From: Flavobacterium sp. MFBS3-15
GTDB taxonomy: Bacteria > Bacteroidota > Bacteroidia > Flavobacteriales > Flavobacteriaceae
DNA: 64,000 nt
NCBI RefSeq assembly: GCF_026107645.2
Contig: NZ_JAPCHV010000001.1
Span: 124,001 to 188,000 of the forward strand
Reading direction: 5' to 3'
The notes beneath the pieces are model-generated. The model was given only the letters and a program-made list of their open reading frames with translations. It had not been told where the DNA came from and searched no databases. The position numbers were made by a program, and so were the translations under genes. Each line of letters opens with the position of its first letter. The first letter of the stretch is position 1. Shown one piece after another: positions 7,359 to 17,283 of the stretch.

Positions 7359-9855
7359 GCTACTTACGCTACTGATCATACTGCTGGGTACCGTTGCCTT
7401 CGCCCAAAATAAGCCTGTAATTTTTGGGGTTATCATAGATGAGAACAATAAGCCCGTAGAGGGCGTAAATGTATATTACGCCGACATTGAGGGTACTAAA
7501 AGGACTGTTACCAATAAGACCGGTTTTTACAAGCTGGAACTTCCGGTAGACAGGGAAGTAATTGTTTGGTTTGAACACATCAGTTTTGCGTTATCATCTA
7601 TAGAAGGAGTTAAATTGACGTGGAATGACACCTTTCAGTTCAATCCTGTGATGGTTACCGGTATTACCGAAATTAGGGGTGTTGTTATTGATGTCGATAA
7701 AAACGGCAGGGGAAAAGTGGAAGGCTTGACCAATGTTCCTCCGGAAGTAATCATAAAAATGGTTGGCCCTAATGCGGGAGTAGAGAATATAATCAAAACC
7801 ATGGGACTTGGCGTTTCATTTAATAACGAGCTGAGTACACAATACAACGTCCGCGGGGGCAATTACGATGAAAACCTGGTATATGTGAACGATGTGGAGA
7901 TCTACCGCCCGTTCCTTATCCGTTCCGGGCAGCAGGAAGGATTGAGCTTTACCAACAGCAACATGGTGGAGAGCGTTGACTTTTCTTCCGGCGGATTCCA
8001 GTCGCGCTTTGGCGACAAGCTTTCTTCGGTGCTGGATATAAAATACCGCAGGCCCACAAGGTATGCCGCCGCTCTTGAGGCGAGTTTCCTCGGCGGGAGC
8101 CTTACCCTTGAGGGATTGTCTAAAGATGAAAAATGGTCGGCCATCGTTGGCGCGCGCTACCGCGACAACAGCCTTTTGGTGAACAGCCAGGAAACGGAAA
8201 CCAACTTTAAGCCTACTTTTGCCGATGTGCAGACGATCGTGAACTTCAGGCCGAATGCCAAATGGGATTTCAGCTTTATTGGCAACATTTCGCAGAACAA
8301 ATACCACTACCAGCCGCTGTACCGCCAGACGAACTTCGGAACCGTTGACGATCCCATTGCCCTGCAGATATTCTACGACGGACAGGAAAAGGATGAGTAT
8401 AAAACGTATTTCGGCGCGTTGACATCAGAATATAAAGTAAGTGACAATTTTAAGCTGAAGCTCATCGGTTCGGCCTACCATACTCAGGAGCAGGAATATT
8501 TCGATATCCTGGCGGCTTATGCACTGGGTAATGTAGATACCAACATCGGGTCCGATACCTATGGCGCCTGTGTGGATTGTGTTACCGTAGGCGAGCAGCT
8601 CAACCACGCCCGCAATGACCTTGATGCGCTTATCGTGAATGCCGAACTGAAAGGCTACCACACCATCAAAAAGCATTTTGTGGAGTGGGGTGCAAAATAC
8701 ACTCGCGAGGACATTCGTGACCGCATAGTGGAGTGGGAGGTAATCGACTCAGCCGGATTCTCCATCAGGCCGCCGGTTGCTGACTTTGTGCCAAACGACC
8801 AGCCGTATAGTCCCTACACCGGGCCACTGGTGCCGTACCAAAATACCAGGGCAACCAATTTTGCCCAAATCAACCGCCTTTCGGGCTATGCACAGTGGAG
8901 CTATAAAGATTCAATCGGCAATTCGATCATATACATGAATGCGGGGGGCAGGGTGCACCAATGGCAGGTAACCGGCGACAACATCGACGGCAAGAGCCAG
9001 ATAGTAATAAGCCCAAGGGCACAGTTTGCCATCAAGCCCAACTCTAAACGCGACATGTTGTTCCGCCTGTCGGGTGGGTTTTACTACCAGCCGCCATTTT
9101 ACCGTGAACTCCGGGATTCCCTTGGAATGGTTCGCCCTAACGTAAAGGCACAGCGTTCGATACACGTAGTGCTGGCCAACGATTACAGCTTTAAGCTAAA
9201 TGTAGGCGATACGCTGCGCCCGTTCAGGCTGGTGACTGAAGTGTACTATAAGGACCTTAACGATGTGAATACTTATACCCTCGAAAACGTACGCATACGC
9301 TACCGCGCAGATAATAATGCCGTGGCTTATGCCTATGGCCTCGATATGCGCCTTAACGGGGAATTTGTGCCGGGAACCGAATCGTGGATAACAGTGGGCT
9401 ATATGCGTACTGAGGAAAATATCAATAACAAGGGATATATTGCACGGCCAACTGACCAGAGGCTGAAATTTGGCCTTTTGTTCACCGACTATGTGCCGAA
9501 CATCCCAAGCCTGAAGATGTACCTGAACCTGGTGTATAATACTGGCCTCCCGGGCGGTTCGCCATCATACGCCGATCCGTATGTATACCAAACACGCCTT
9601 AACGATTACCGCCGTGCGGACGCAGGCTTCTCCTACGTGTTGCAGGATGTTACGGATAAAAGGCTAAAATCGGACAAGTCATGGCTTAAGCCGTTTAAGG
9701 AACTGACAATGGGCCTGGAGATCTTCAACCTCTTCAACAACCAGAATGCCATAACCAATACCTGGGTGCGCGATGTATACAGCAAAAACCAGTACGGCAT
9801 TCCTAACTACCTTACCAGCCGTGTATTCAGTTTGAAATTATCTGCAAGGATTTGA
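7342..9855 (+). CDS. TonB-dependent receptor with CarboxypepD_reg-like domain
   Basis: I place the start at the TTG at 7342, which gives a clean signal peptide (KKINKLLTLLIILLGTVAFA). Upstream in-frame ATGs lie inside the M23 gene and give no signal peptide. Mature order: a beta-sandwich carboxypeptidase regulatory-like domain (about residues 22-110), a plug domain with YNVRGGNYDENLVYVNDVEI, then a long beta-barrel ending in VFSLKLSARI. Length is about 837 residues. Such receptors import a ligand through the outer membrane using TonB energy; the substrate is not readable, and no SusD partner lies beside it. Confidence 0.85.
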   Translation: MKKINKLLTLLIILLGTVAFAQNKPVIFGVIIDENNKPVEGVNVYYADIEGTKRTVTNKTGFYKLELPVDREVIVWFEHISFALSSIEGVKLTWNDTFQFNPVMVTGITEIRGVVIDVDKNGRGKVEGLTNVPPEVIIKMVGPNAGVENIIKTMGLGVSFNNELSTQYNVRGGNYDENLVYVNDVEIYRPFLIRSGQQEGLSFTNSNMVESVDFSSGGFQSRFGDKLSSVLDIKYRRPTRYAAALEASFLGGSLTLEGLSKDEKWSAIVGARYRDNSLLVNSQETETNFKPTFADVQTIVNFRPNAKWDFSFIGNISQNKYHYQPLYRQTNFGTVDDPIALQIFYDGQEKDEYKTYFGALTSEYKVSDNFKLKLIGSAYHTQEQEYFDILAAYALGNVDTNIGSDTYGACVDCVTVGEQLNHARNDLDALIVNAELKGYHTIKKHFVEWGAKYTREDIRDRIVEWEVIDSAGFSIRPPVADFVPNDQPYSPYTGPLVPYQNTRATNFAQINRLSGYAQWSYKDSIGNSIIYMNAGGRVHQWQVTGDNIDGKSQIVISPRAQFAIKPNSKRDMLFRLSGGFYYQPPFYRELRDSLGMVRPNVKAQRSIHVVLANDYSFKLNVGDTLRPFRLVTEVYYKDLNDVNTYTLENVRIRYRADNNAVAYAYGLDMRLNGEFVPGTESWITVGYMRTEENINNKGYIARPTDQRLKFGLLFTDYVPNIPSLKMYLNLVYNTGLPGGSPSYADPYVYQTRLNDYRRADAGFSYVLQDVTDKRLKSDKSWLKPFKELTMGLEIFNLFNNQNAITNTWVRDVYSKNQYGIPNYLTSRVFSLKLSARI

Positions 9856-9880
9856 TACCGTAATTGCTGTTGTATAAATT

Positions 9881-9995
9881 GTAGAGACGTTGCACTGCAA
9901 CGTCTCATTCGTTCAGGTTAAATTTTTGGCGTTGAAGTGCAGTGTTTCTGCGTTTGCTAAATTATATGGTAGACGTTGCAGTGCAACGTCTCTAC
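9881..9995. repeat. REP doublet (two inverted palindromes)
   Basis: Copy 1 at 9881-9906 (GTAGAGACGTTGCACTGCAA, continuing CGTCTC) and copy 2 in the opposite orientation at 9969-9995. Each is a near-perfect palindrome around TTGCA-TGCAA with a GTAGAG end. The same family occurs at 20425-20495, 38251-38276 and 38521-38741. The pair sits downstream of the receptor gene and could also act as a transcript-end hairpin. Confidence 0.9.
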
Positions 9996-10106
9996 AAACG
10001 AGCGCAGTCAAAACAACGTTTCGTGTTCATCTGATTCCAAATTCATCACTAAGCACAATACATTAAAACATTTTGCTTATTTTTGGTATATCTCTAAAGA
10101 CCTCAA

Positions 10107-10832
10107 ATGAAAAAAGCTGCCATTATAGCCATAGCGCTTGCATCGGTATTGTTTGTAAGCTGTAAGGAAGAAAAGGAAAAGCCCAAGGTAATCTACGAAG
10201 AAAAGGCCGAAGGCACTGCTTCAAAAAAAGTGGACTCTACCCAAATCAAGGTGGCTGATCTTCCTGTACACATGGAGGGTACGCAATACCTGATACATCC
10301 GGTAGGCGACATCAGGATCTATGATGACAGCAACCGCAGCTATGGGACAAGCCGTACCAATAACCAGGTGAGCTATGCCATATCCAACTACAACCGCTTT
10401 GAGATTACGGGCTACTTTGAGAATTTGAAATTCCAGCATATAGACTCAACGTCCATGGTATCGCTAACCGATAAGAAAGTACAGATACAAACGGCTACTT
10501 TCCTGAATACGGTTGCCGATAAAACAAAGAGACAGCTGCTCATATACACCCTCGTCGATTCTGATACCAATCAGGACGCCAAGGTAGATGCTAACGATAT
10601 CAGGTCATTGTATATCAGCGATATCAGTGGGAAAGGTTTTAAAAAACTTTCGCCAGACATGCAGGAACTCGTGGACTGGAGCCTGATTGAGGCTAAAAAC
10701 CGAATTTACTTCCGTACTATTGAGGATATCAATAAAAATGGCGCTTTTGATAAAAATGACCTTGTACATTATTACTACGCCGACCTGCTTTCCCCGGATT
10801 GGGCGGTTACGGCATATGAGCCTGTAAAATAG
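10107..10832 (+). CDS. lipoprotein with two Ca-binding-like loops
   Basis: 241 residues. The N-terminus MKKAAIIAIALASVLFVSC carries a lipobox, so the mature protein should be lipid-anchored at cysteine 19. Two short acidic loops, DSDTNQDAKVDANDI (about residues 152-166) and DINKNGAFDKNDL (about 211-223), match the D-x-N/D-x-D/N-G-x-x-D pattern of EF-hand or dockerin-type calcium sites. The rest is beta-rich and not recognised. The gene is separated from its neighbour by the REP doublet; the short TfoX-like gene follows after 8 bases. Confidence 0.7.
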   Translation: MKKAAIIAIALASVLFVSCKEEKEKPKVIYEEKAEGTASKKVDSTQIKVADLPVHMEGTQYLIHPVGDIRIYDDSNRSYGTSRTNNQVSYAISNYNRFEITGYFENLKFQHIDSTSMVSLTDKKVQIQTATFLNTVADKTKRQLLIYTLVDSDTNQDAKVDANDIRSLYISDISGKGFKKLSPDMQELVDWSLIEAKNRIYFRTIEDINKNGAFDKNDLVHYYYADLLSPDWAVTAYEPVK

Positions 10833-10840
10833 TTTTAGCC

Positions 10841-11197
10841 ATGCCATATAATGAACAAACCGTACAGCGTATCAGGGAGTTCTTTCTTGATAAAAATCCC
10901 GGCTTTATTGAGAAGAAAATGTTTAGCGGCATTTGTTTTATGGTCGATGGGAAAATGTGCTGCGGTACACACGTCGATAAAAAAACGGGTATTGATAGGT
11001 TGATGTGCCGGATAGGCGATGCTGTTTATGAGTCTTCATTGGAAAAGAACCATGTGGTGCCAATGGAATTCACCGGGAAGCCCATGAAAGGCTATATCTA
11101 TGTGGAAGAAGAAGGCTTCAAAACAAAGCAGGGCCTCGAATACTGGCTTCAATTGTGCCTGGATTTTAACCCATTGGCCAAAGCATCCAAAAAATAA
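10841..11197 (+). CDS. TfoX/Sxy N-terminal domain protein
   Basis: 118 residues with the TfoX_N pattern: EKKMFSGICFMVDGKMCCGT near residues 24-43 and GKPMKGYIYV near 80-90. The family is named after the competence regulator TfoX/Sxy, but stand-alone N-terminal domain proteins like this are widespread and mostly uncharacterised, so a competence role is not implied. It follows the Ca-loop lipoprotein after 8 bases and may share its transcript. Confidence 0.8.
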   Translation: MPYNEQTVQRIREFFLDKNPGFIEKKMFSGICFMVDGKMCCGTHVDKKTGIDRLMCRIGDAVYESSLEKNHVVPMEFTGKPMKGYIYVEEEGFKTKQGLEYWLQLCLDFNPLAKASKK

Positions 11198-11267
11198 AGA
11201 GCTCTTTCAGTTAAAATGAAAATATGGGGCTATCAGTTCTACCCGCTTCCTGAGCTGCGACTGAAAA

Positions 11268-11966
11268 CTAAATTAAAATATCGCTCTCAAGATCGGATTT
11301 TTCGATGGGGATGTCAAACCCAAGCCGCTGCATCAATTCTACTACAAGCCTTTTGTACCAGTTCTCCGATTTGGGGTGAATGTAAATCTTTTCGATTAAG
11401 ATATTGATATCCACATCCGTTTTTACGCCTTCGTTGATGAAAAGGTTGTGCTTTGTCAGGTCCGAAACAATGCGTACCTCCAACTCATACTGGAAACTTT
11501 TCCGCTTAAAGAGGAATGGGAAGAAGTCGTTATCGAACGGGATGTACTCTTTTTTGTAGTCGATGTAGTTTACTGCCCCGATGTGCTGCTCATAGCGGGT
11601 TTCGGGCTTCAGGGCCTCCTGCATGCGCCCAATAGTACTCTGGATTGCAAGGCCTTCGTTGTTTTTGGTGAAAATCTGCCACATGGCAAACGACTCATGC
11701 TCGCTGATGTGCCAGCTACTCACCACCACATTCTTACGGTGGTTTTTATAATAGTCAAGGAAGTCCGGCTTGTCTGCCGAAAGGCGCTTCATTTCCTCAA
11801 AGGTGGGTTCGCTGAATGTCCCTTCATACTGGTCCTCAAACTTATCCGACCGCGACATGAACAGCTGCTTCCCCAACAACAGGTCCAGGAATTTGGACAG
11901 GTCCAGGTACTTCCACACAATGGTGTCAGGATCCGGCAGGGTTATCTGGTCGTTAGGGACATACAT
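11268..11966 (-). CDS. DUF2971 domain protein
   Basis: 232 residues with the pattern of DUF2971: an N-terminal WKYLDLSKFLDLL, then LFMSRSDKFEDQYEG and SSWHISEHESFAMWQIF with aromatic and histidine residues, then a YxYELEVRI-like segment (about residues 160-170). The molecular function is not known; the domain is frequent in accessory and defence-associated regions, but nothing beside it supports such a role here. The start ATG lies 3 bases after the stop of the HAD gene, so both are one transcript. Confidence 0.65.
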   Translation of the reverse strand: MYVPNDQITLPDPDTIVWKYLDLSKFLDLLLGKQLFMSRSDKFEDQYEGTFSEPTFEEMKRLSADKPDFLDYYKNHRKNVVVSSWHISEHESFAMWQIFTKNNEGLAIQSTIGRMQEALKPETRYEQHIGAVNYIDYKKEYIPFDNDFFPFLFKRKSFQYELEVRIVSDLTKHNLFINEGVKTDVDINILIEKIYIHPKSENWYKRLVVELMQRLGFDIPIEKSDLESDILI

Positions 11967-11969
11967 TGG

Positions 11970-12593
11970 CTATCGGTTATCAAAAATGGTTTTCAGGTCT
12001 TTAAAATGCGATATGGCATGGTCGGCCTCTTCGGGTGGATGCATGCTGTTCTTATCGTACAGCACGGTTGGAATACCCAATGCCTTCGCAGCAGCAATTT
12101 CCGACTCCGGGTCGTCGCCTACCACCAGTACTTCTTCAGGTTGGTAGTTGTGGCGCGCCAGTATGCCGGCAAAAACTTCCTTCTTGCTGGTTTTCGTTGG
12201 GTCTACTACATGGATTTCCTCAAAATCTCCCGCAATGCCCATCTGCTTTATCTTGCTGTGCTGCATTTTGGCGAATCCGGTAGTTACCAGGTAACGTGCG
12301 GCAGGGATGTTTTTTATCTCGGCGTAATCCTCAAAGGTATCTATGGCTTCACCATATTCCAGTTCTTCCTGGAGCGCGATGCCACTTGCAGTTAGCGCAT
12401 CGCTAAAATTGTTGCGTTGCGCCACCAGGCGAAATGGCGTTCGCATAATGGCTTTCTTAATGTCATCAATGGAGTCATTATGCTGCCCGCTTTCTGCGAT
12501 CAGGTCAAACAGTGGCCCGAACAGTTTGTCGCCAATGGCGCTTACAGGATAAACGGTATTGTCAAGGTCGTATATGATTGCTTTTATGGGCAT
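11970..12593 (-). CDS. HAD family hydrolase (pyrimidine 5'-nucleotidase-like)
   Basis: 207 residues with HAD motif I (YDLDNTVYP, nucleophile D9 and D11), motif II threonine in VTTGF, a lysine before motif IV, and motif IV VVGDDPESEI. The DLDNT(L/V)YP signature is typical of the subgroup that includes yeast Sdt1/Phm8 pyrimidine nucleotidases. The enzyme is a cytosolic phosphatase; substrate is uncertain. First gene of a two-gene transcript with the DUF2971 gene. Confidence 0.85.
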   Translation of the reverse strand: MPIKAIIYDLDNTVYPVSAIGDKLFGPLFDLIAESGQHNDSIDDIKKAIMRTPFRLVAQRNNFSDALTASGIALQEELEYGEAIDTFEDYAEIKNIPAARYLVTTGFAKMQHSKIKQMGIAGDFEEIHVVDPTKTSKKEVFAGILARHNYQPEEVLVVGDDPESEIAAAKALGIPTVLYDKNSMHPPEEADHAISHFKDLKTIFDNR

Positions 12594-12600
12594 GGATAAG

Positions 12601-12682
12601 TTTATTTGTTGATGCGTTTATCCGATTATCCGGTATTGCAGCGAAAGGTATTGGCTTTCTGACAAAGGTATCAACAAATAAA
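12601..12682. repeat. 13-bp inverted repeat
   Basis: TTTATTTGTTGAT at 12601-12613 and its exact complement at 12670-12682, in the 123-base gap between the ABC exporter and the HAD gene. The 56-base loop makes a terminator unlikely. No function assigned. Confidence 0.5.
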
Positions 12683-12716
12683 CAAATCAACGTATCAATA
12701 AATTGTCAAATCAACG

Positions 12717-14540
12717 TTATTCGAAAGACTGCATCATCACCAGCTTCTTATAGGTCCCATCATGATTAATGAGTTCATCGTGCGTACCTTGCTCCACGAT
12801 GCGGCCCTTTTGCATTACCACAATCTTATCGGCTTTTTGTATGGTCGAAAGCCTGTGCGCGATCACGACAGATGTACGGTTTTGCATCATGTTTTCCAGT
12901 GCCTGCTGTACCAGCCTTTCGCTTTCGGTGTCGAGTGCGGAGGTGGCTTCGTCAAGTATCATGATCGGCGGGTTTTTCAATACGGCACGTGCAATGCTGA
13001 GGCGCTGCTTCTGCCCGCCCGAAAGCTTGTTTCCGCTGTCGCCGATGTTGGTATTGATGCCTTCCGGGAGGTCTTTTACGAACTCGTAAGCGTTGGCAAT
13101 TTTCAGGGCATCCATGATTTCCTCATCCGAAGCATTGGGCTTGCCCAGCGAAACGTTGTTTCGAATAGTATCGTTGAACAATATGCTGTCCTGCGTTACC
13201 AGGCCGATCATGCTGCGCAATGAATGCACCTTGTAGTCGCGTATATCGACACCATCTATCTTTATGCTGCCTTCCTGCACGTCGTAAAAGCGCGTAAGCA
13301 GGTTGGCTATCGTACTCTTTCCGCTGCCCGACTGGCCCACGAGCGCTACAGTCTGCCCTTTAGGTACGGTAAGCGAGAAGTCTTTCAGTACATTCTCCTC
13401 CTCATATCGGAAGTTGATATTTTCGATAGAAATGCCTTTTTCGAATGATGTGCTTTCGAGTGCATTCGGTTTGTCGTGTATCTCAACATCGGTTTCAAGG
13501 AGTTCTACAATCCTTTCCGCCGAGGCACTGCCGCGCTTAAGGCTGTAGCTTGCCTTGGATATGTCTTTGGCCGGGGTCAGGATGTTGTAGGCCAAAAGGA
13601 TGTAGCCCAAAAAGAATCCTGCCTCCATGGTCCTGTCCTCAAAAACGAGGTAGCCTCCATATACAAGCAAAACACCGATAACAATTATACCCAACAGTTC
13701 GCTGAGAGGGGAGGCCAGGTTTTGCCTGTTCGATACAGAATTGGAAAAGCCAAAAAGCCTTTTGTTGATGTTGGCAAACTTTTCCCTGAAAATGCCCTCG
13801 CCGGTAAATGACTTGATCACTTTGAGACCGCCAACAGTTTCTTCAAGGGTAGCTAATATCTGCCCTTGCTGTTGCTGTACGCGCATCGATTTCTTCTTCA
13901 GCGACTTGCCTACTTTTGAAATGATGAAGCCCGCAATAGGCAGGAATATGAATACGAACAAAGTTAGCTGATAGCTGAATATAGCCATCGATACAAGCGT
14001 AAACAATATGGTCAGTGGCTCTTTCACGATCATTTCCATGTAGTTCATGAAAGAGTTGCTCAATTCATTCACGTCGGTAGTCATTTTAGCGATTACGTCA
14101 CCCTTTGTCGTTTTCGAATAATAACTCAGGGGGAGTCGGGTTATCTTGCCATAGAGTTCCGTGCGTATGTCCTTGACCATCCCGTTGCGCAGGTGGGTAA
14201 TGAAATACAGCGCCATGTAGTTGCAAAAGTTCTTGAGCAGGAAAATCACGATGATAAGCCCGATGATAAACATCAGCACCGTAAATTCGCCATGCCTGTC
14301 AATCTGGTTAACAAGCTGGTAATTCAGTGAGTCCTCAAGGTAGCTTTTTATATGCTTAAAATCCTCGTATACCGGCTTAGGCACCTCCTTCTTATCATCA
14401 AAAATAACTTTCAGTACCGGTATGACAGCAATAAGCGAAAGAGTGCTGAACAGCGCATATAGTACATTAAAGAAAATATTAAGGTATATCTGCTTTTTGT
14501 ACGGCTTTGCAAAAGGATAGATTTTCTTGTAGTAGCTCAT
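12717..14540 (-). CDS. ABC exporter, fused permease and ATPase (MsbA-like)
   Basis: 607 residues. The N-terminal half has about six transmembrane helices (first near 20-45, second near 86-115). The C-terminal ATPase has Walker A GQSGSGKST (402-410), signature LSGGQ (506-510), Walker B IMILDE (526-531) and the H-loop histidine near 562. This is the half-transporter layout of MsbA-type lipid or drug exporters that work as homodimers. It is the last gene of a minus-strand run with the phosphohexomutase (4-base gap), GT2 and DUF4199. With a glycosyltransferase nearby, export of a lipid-linked glycan is conceivable but unproven. Confidence 0.9.
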   Translation of the reverse strand: MSYYKKIYPFAKPYKKQIYLNIFFNVLYALFSTLSLIAVIPVLKVIFDDKKEVPKPVYEDFKHIKSYLEDSLNYQLVNQIDRHGEFTVLMFIIGLIIVIFLLKNFCNYMALYFITHLRNGMVKDIRTELYGKITRLPLSYYSKTTKGDVIAKMTTDVNELSNSFMNYMEMIVKEPLTILFTLVSMAIFSYQLTLFVFIFLPIAGFIISKVGKSLKKKSMRVQQQQGQILATLEETVGGLKVIKSFTGEGIFREKFANINKRLFGFSNSVSNRQNLASPLSELLGIIVIGVLLVYGGYLVFEDRTMEAGFFLGYILLAYNILTPAKDISKASYSLKRGSASAERIVELLETDVEIHDKPNALESTSFEKGISIENINFRYEEENVLKDFSLTVPKGQTVALVGQSGSGKSTIANLLTRFYDVQEGSIKIDGVDIRDYKVHSLRSMIGLVTQDSILFNDTIRNNVSLGKPNASDEEIMDALKIANAYEFVKDLPEGINTNIGDSGNKLSGGQKQRLSIARAVLKNPPIMILDEATSALDTESERLVQQALENMMQNRTSVVIAHRLSTIQKADKIVVMQKGRIVEQGTHDELINHDGTYKKLVMMQSFE

Positions 14541-14544
14541 TCTC

Positions 14545-16272
14545 TTACCTGAGGTTCATTTCCTCTACAATGTTCTGTATCTTCTTGTCCAACGATGCTT
14601 CAATGGTTTTGAAATTTTTTACATCGTCAAGCGGCTCATTTACACTGAAATAGAATTTGATTTTCGGCTCTGTTCCGCTTGGGCGCGCGCATATCTTAGT
14701 ACCGTCTTCAAGGTAATAGATAAGCACGTCGCTCTTAGGCAGGGTAAGCGCTTCCTCCTCGCCCGAAAGCAGGTTCTTTGCAGTAGAAGCTTTATAATCT
14801 TCCACCATGATCACACGCTGGCCGTTGATTTCGCTAAGCGGCTTTTCGCGCATCTGGATCATCATGTTATTGATTTCTGCAGCGCCATCCTTGCCTTTTT
14901 TGGTAAGTGAAATGAGATATTCCTTATAGAAACCAAAATCCACAAACAATTTCAGCAACTCCTGGTACAGCGAGCTGGCGTTGGCCTTTGCCTGGGCTGC
15001 GATTTCGCATAACAGCAGGGTAGAAGCCACAGCGTCTTTATCGCGCACGGCGTCGCCTACCATGAACCCAAAGCTCTCTTCGCCACCGCCGATGAATTCC
15101 TGTTCAGGGAAATCTTTTATCATCTTGGCAATCCATTTAAAGCCGGTGAGGCCCACTTTGCATTCCACGCCATAAGCCGTAGCCAGTTCCATCATCATTG
15201 GAGTGGAAACGATGGTCGAGCCAATGAATTGCTTTCCGTTGATTTTTCCTTGTTTTTTCCATTGTTCCAATAGGAAATGCGTCATCAGCACCATAGTCTG
15301 GTTGCCGTTCAGCAGGGTCATGATGCCGTTGCCGTTACGTACTGCCACACCCAGGCGGTCGCTGTCCGGGTCGGTACCCACCACGATGTCCGCGTCAACC
15401 TCGTCGGCTAGCGCTATGGCCATGGCCAATGCTTCCGGCTCTTCGGGATTGGGCGATTTTACGGTTGGGAAATTCCCGTCCGGCTTGGCCTGCTCTGCCA
15501 CGATATGCACATTGCTGTACCCGGCATCCTCAAGCAGGTCGGGTATCGACTTTACCGATGTGCCGTGAAGCGGGGTATACACAATCTTCAGCGCGTCTTT
15601 GGCTTCCTGCGGCGTGTTGAACGATGAATTTACCAACGACGAGCGCAGGAATGCCTTGTCTACGGCTTCTCCTATATACTCTATCAATGATTCGTCAGCA
15701 TTGAAGTTGATTTGGCCATATTCCAGCGCCTCAATGACTGCAATCAGTTCTTTATCCTGTGGCGGCACCAATTGCCCGCCGTCCTGCCAGTATACTTTAT
15801 AGCCGTTGTATTCCGGTGGGTTATGCGATGCCGTAAGCACGATGCCCGCGTGGCAATCCAGATGCTTGACTGCAAAAGATAGCTCCGGGGTAGGGCGCAG
15901 CTCCTCAAAAAGGAATACCCTGATGCCGTTGGCAGAGAATACATCGGCAACTACTTTGGCCAGAGTATCGCTGTTGTGACGGCAGTCGTAGGCGATGGCT
16001 ACTTTCAGCTCCTCGCCGGGGAAGGACGTTTTCAGGTAGTCCGATAGGCCCTGTGTTGCCTTCCCAAGGGTATATTTATTGATGCGGTTGGTGCCGGGCC
16101 CCATAACGCCCCTCATGCCGCCCGTACCGAATTCAAGGTTTTTATAAAAGCTGTCCTCAAGCTCTTTTGGCGAAGAGGCCATCATTTCGTGCAATGAAGC
16201 TTGTGTTTCACTGTCAAAAACGGGCGTAAGCCATACATTTACTTTGTCAAGTATTGATTTGTCGATTTCCAT
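14545..16272 (-). CDS. phosphoglucomutase/phosphomannomutase family enzyme
   Basis: 575 residues, the normal length for the long bacterial phosphohexomutases. Motifs in order: phosphoserine loop TASHNP (147-152, active S149), Mg-binding DPDSDR (301-306), sugar-binding GGEESFGF (396-403) and phosphate-binding RPSGTEPKIKF (530-540). The enzyme moves phosphate between C1 and C6 of glucose or mannose, feeding nucleotide-sugar synthesis. It is followed by the ABC exporter after 4 bases. Confidence 0.93.
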   Translation of the reverse strand: MEIDKSILDKVNVWLTPVFDSETQASLHEMMASSPKELEDSFYKNLEFGTGGMRGVMGPGTNRINKYTLGKATQGLSDYLKTSFPGEELKVAIAYDCRHNSDTLAKVVADVFSANGIRVFLFEELRPTPELSFAVKHLDCHAGIVLTASHNPPEYNGYKVYWQDGGQLVPPQDKELIAVIEALEYGQINFNADESLIEYIGEAVDKAFLRSSLVNSSFNTPQEAKDALKIVYTPLHGTSVKSIPDLLEDAGYSNVHIVAEQAKPDGNFPTVKSPNPEEPEALAMAIALADEVDADIVVGTDPDSDRLGVAVRNGNGIMTLLNGNQTMVLMTHFLLEQWKKQGKINGKQFIGSTIVSTPMMMELATAYGVECKVGLTGFKWIAKMIKDFPEQEFIGGGEESFGFMVGDAVRDKDAVASTLLLCEIAAQAKANASSLYQELLKLFVDFGFYKEYLISLTKKGKDGAAEINNMMIQMREKPLSEINGQRVIMVEDYKASTAKNLLSGEEEALTLPKSDVLIYYLEDGTKICARPSGTEPKIKFYFSVNEPLDDVKNFKTIEASLDKKIQNIVEEMNLR

Positions 16273-16332
16273 CGTAACTATATTTTATAGTATAAATTTT
16301 GTTATTATTTGCTAAACGGCAAAATTATGCAG

Positions 16333-17283
16333 TTATAAAGTTTCGCTAATTTTATAGCGTTCCTCATTATTGCGGGTGCGTAGAATGATCTCGCCCAAAA
16401 ATCCCGCCAGGAAAAGCTGTGTACCGATGATCATCGTGGTCAGCGCTATGTAAAACCATGGGTTGTCGGTAACCAGTATCGCTTTCTCGTGATGGTACAG
16501 GTGTATGAGCTTGGAAGCGCCGATATATACTGCCGAAGCGAGCCCTATCAGGAACATCAATACCCCAAGCGCACCGAAAAGGTGCATGGGCCGCTTACCG
16601 AAACGCGACAGGAACCAGATGGTAATAAGGTCAAGGAACCCATTGATGAAGCGTTCCATGCCAAATTTGGTTGAGCCGTATTTGCGTGCCTGATGCATTA
16701 CCACCTTTTCGCCAATGCGTGAAAAGCCTGCATTCTTGGCAAGCACCGGTATGTAGCGGTGCATTTCGCCTGAAACCTCTATGTTCTTTACGACTACGTT
16801 ACGATACGCCTTAAGCCCGCAATTGAAGTCGTTGAGCTTTACGCCCGAAGTCTTCCTGGCCGCCCAGTTAAATAGCTTGGAAGGCATATTCTTGGAAAGG
16901 ATGGAATCGTAGCGCTTTTTCTTCCAGCCGGAAACAAGATCGTAACCCTGTGCGGTAACCATGTTATACAGTTCCGGTATTTCGTCGGGGCTGTCCTGCA
17001 GGTCGGCATCCATGGTTATGATTACATCGCCCTGTGCTTTTGCAAATCCGGCATGCAGCGCCTGCGACTTCCCGTAATTCCTTTGGAAACGGATGCCTTT
17101 TACATTTGCATTGGCGGCAGAAAGCTGCTGTATGATGTGCCAGGACGCATCGGTGCTGCCATCGTCGATGAAGATGACTTCATAGCTGAAATTGTTTTCG
17201 GCCATGACCTTTACGATCCACTGGTGCAATTCGTTGAGCGATTCCTCTTCGTTGAGGAGGGGGATAACTATGGATAGATTCAT
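16333..17283 (-). CDS. GT2 glycosyltransferase, polyprenyl-phosphate type
   Basis: 316 residues. The GT-A catalytic part has IDDGSTD (39-45) and the metal-binding MDADLQD (91-97). Two C-terminal transmembrane helices (about 233-258 and 281-306) place it with the GtrB/ArnC/DPM-like enzymes that load a sugar onto a lipid carrier at the inner membrane. Its ATG follows the DUF4199 stop without a gap, showing tight coupling. Confidence 0.88.
   Translation of the reverse strand: MNLSIVIPLLNEEESLNELHQWIVKVMAENNFSYEVIFIDDGSTDASWHIIQQLSAANANVKGIRFQRNYGKSQALHAGFAKAQGDVIITMDADLQDSPDEIPELYNMVTAQGYDLVSGWKKKRYDSILSKNMPSKLFNWAARKTSGVKLNDFNCGLKAYRNVVVKNIEVSGEMHRYIPVLAKNAGFSRIGEKVVMHQARKYGSTKFGMERFINGFLDLITIWFLSRFGKRPMHLFGALGVLMFLIGLASAVYIGASKLIHLYHHEKAILVTDNPWFYIALTTMIIGTQLFLAGFLGEIILRTRNNEERYKISETL

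Noticed and set aside
11448..12395. Long plus-strand frame across DUF2971 and HAD genes
   Set aside because: Antisense to two genes with clear motifs; composition typical of a reverse shadow.
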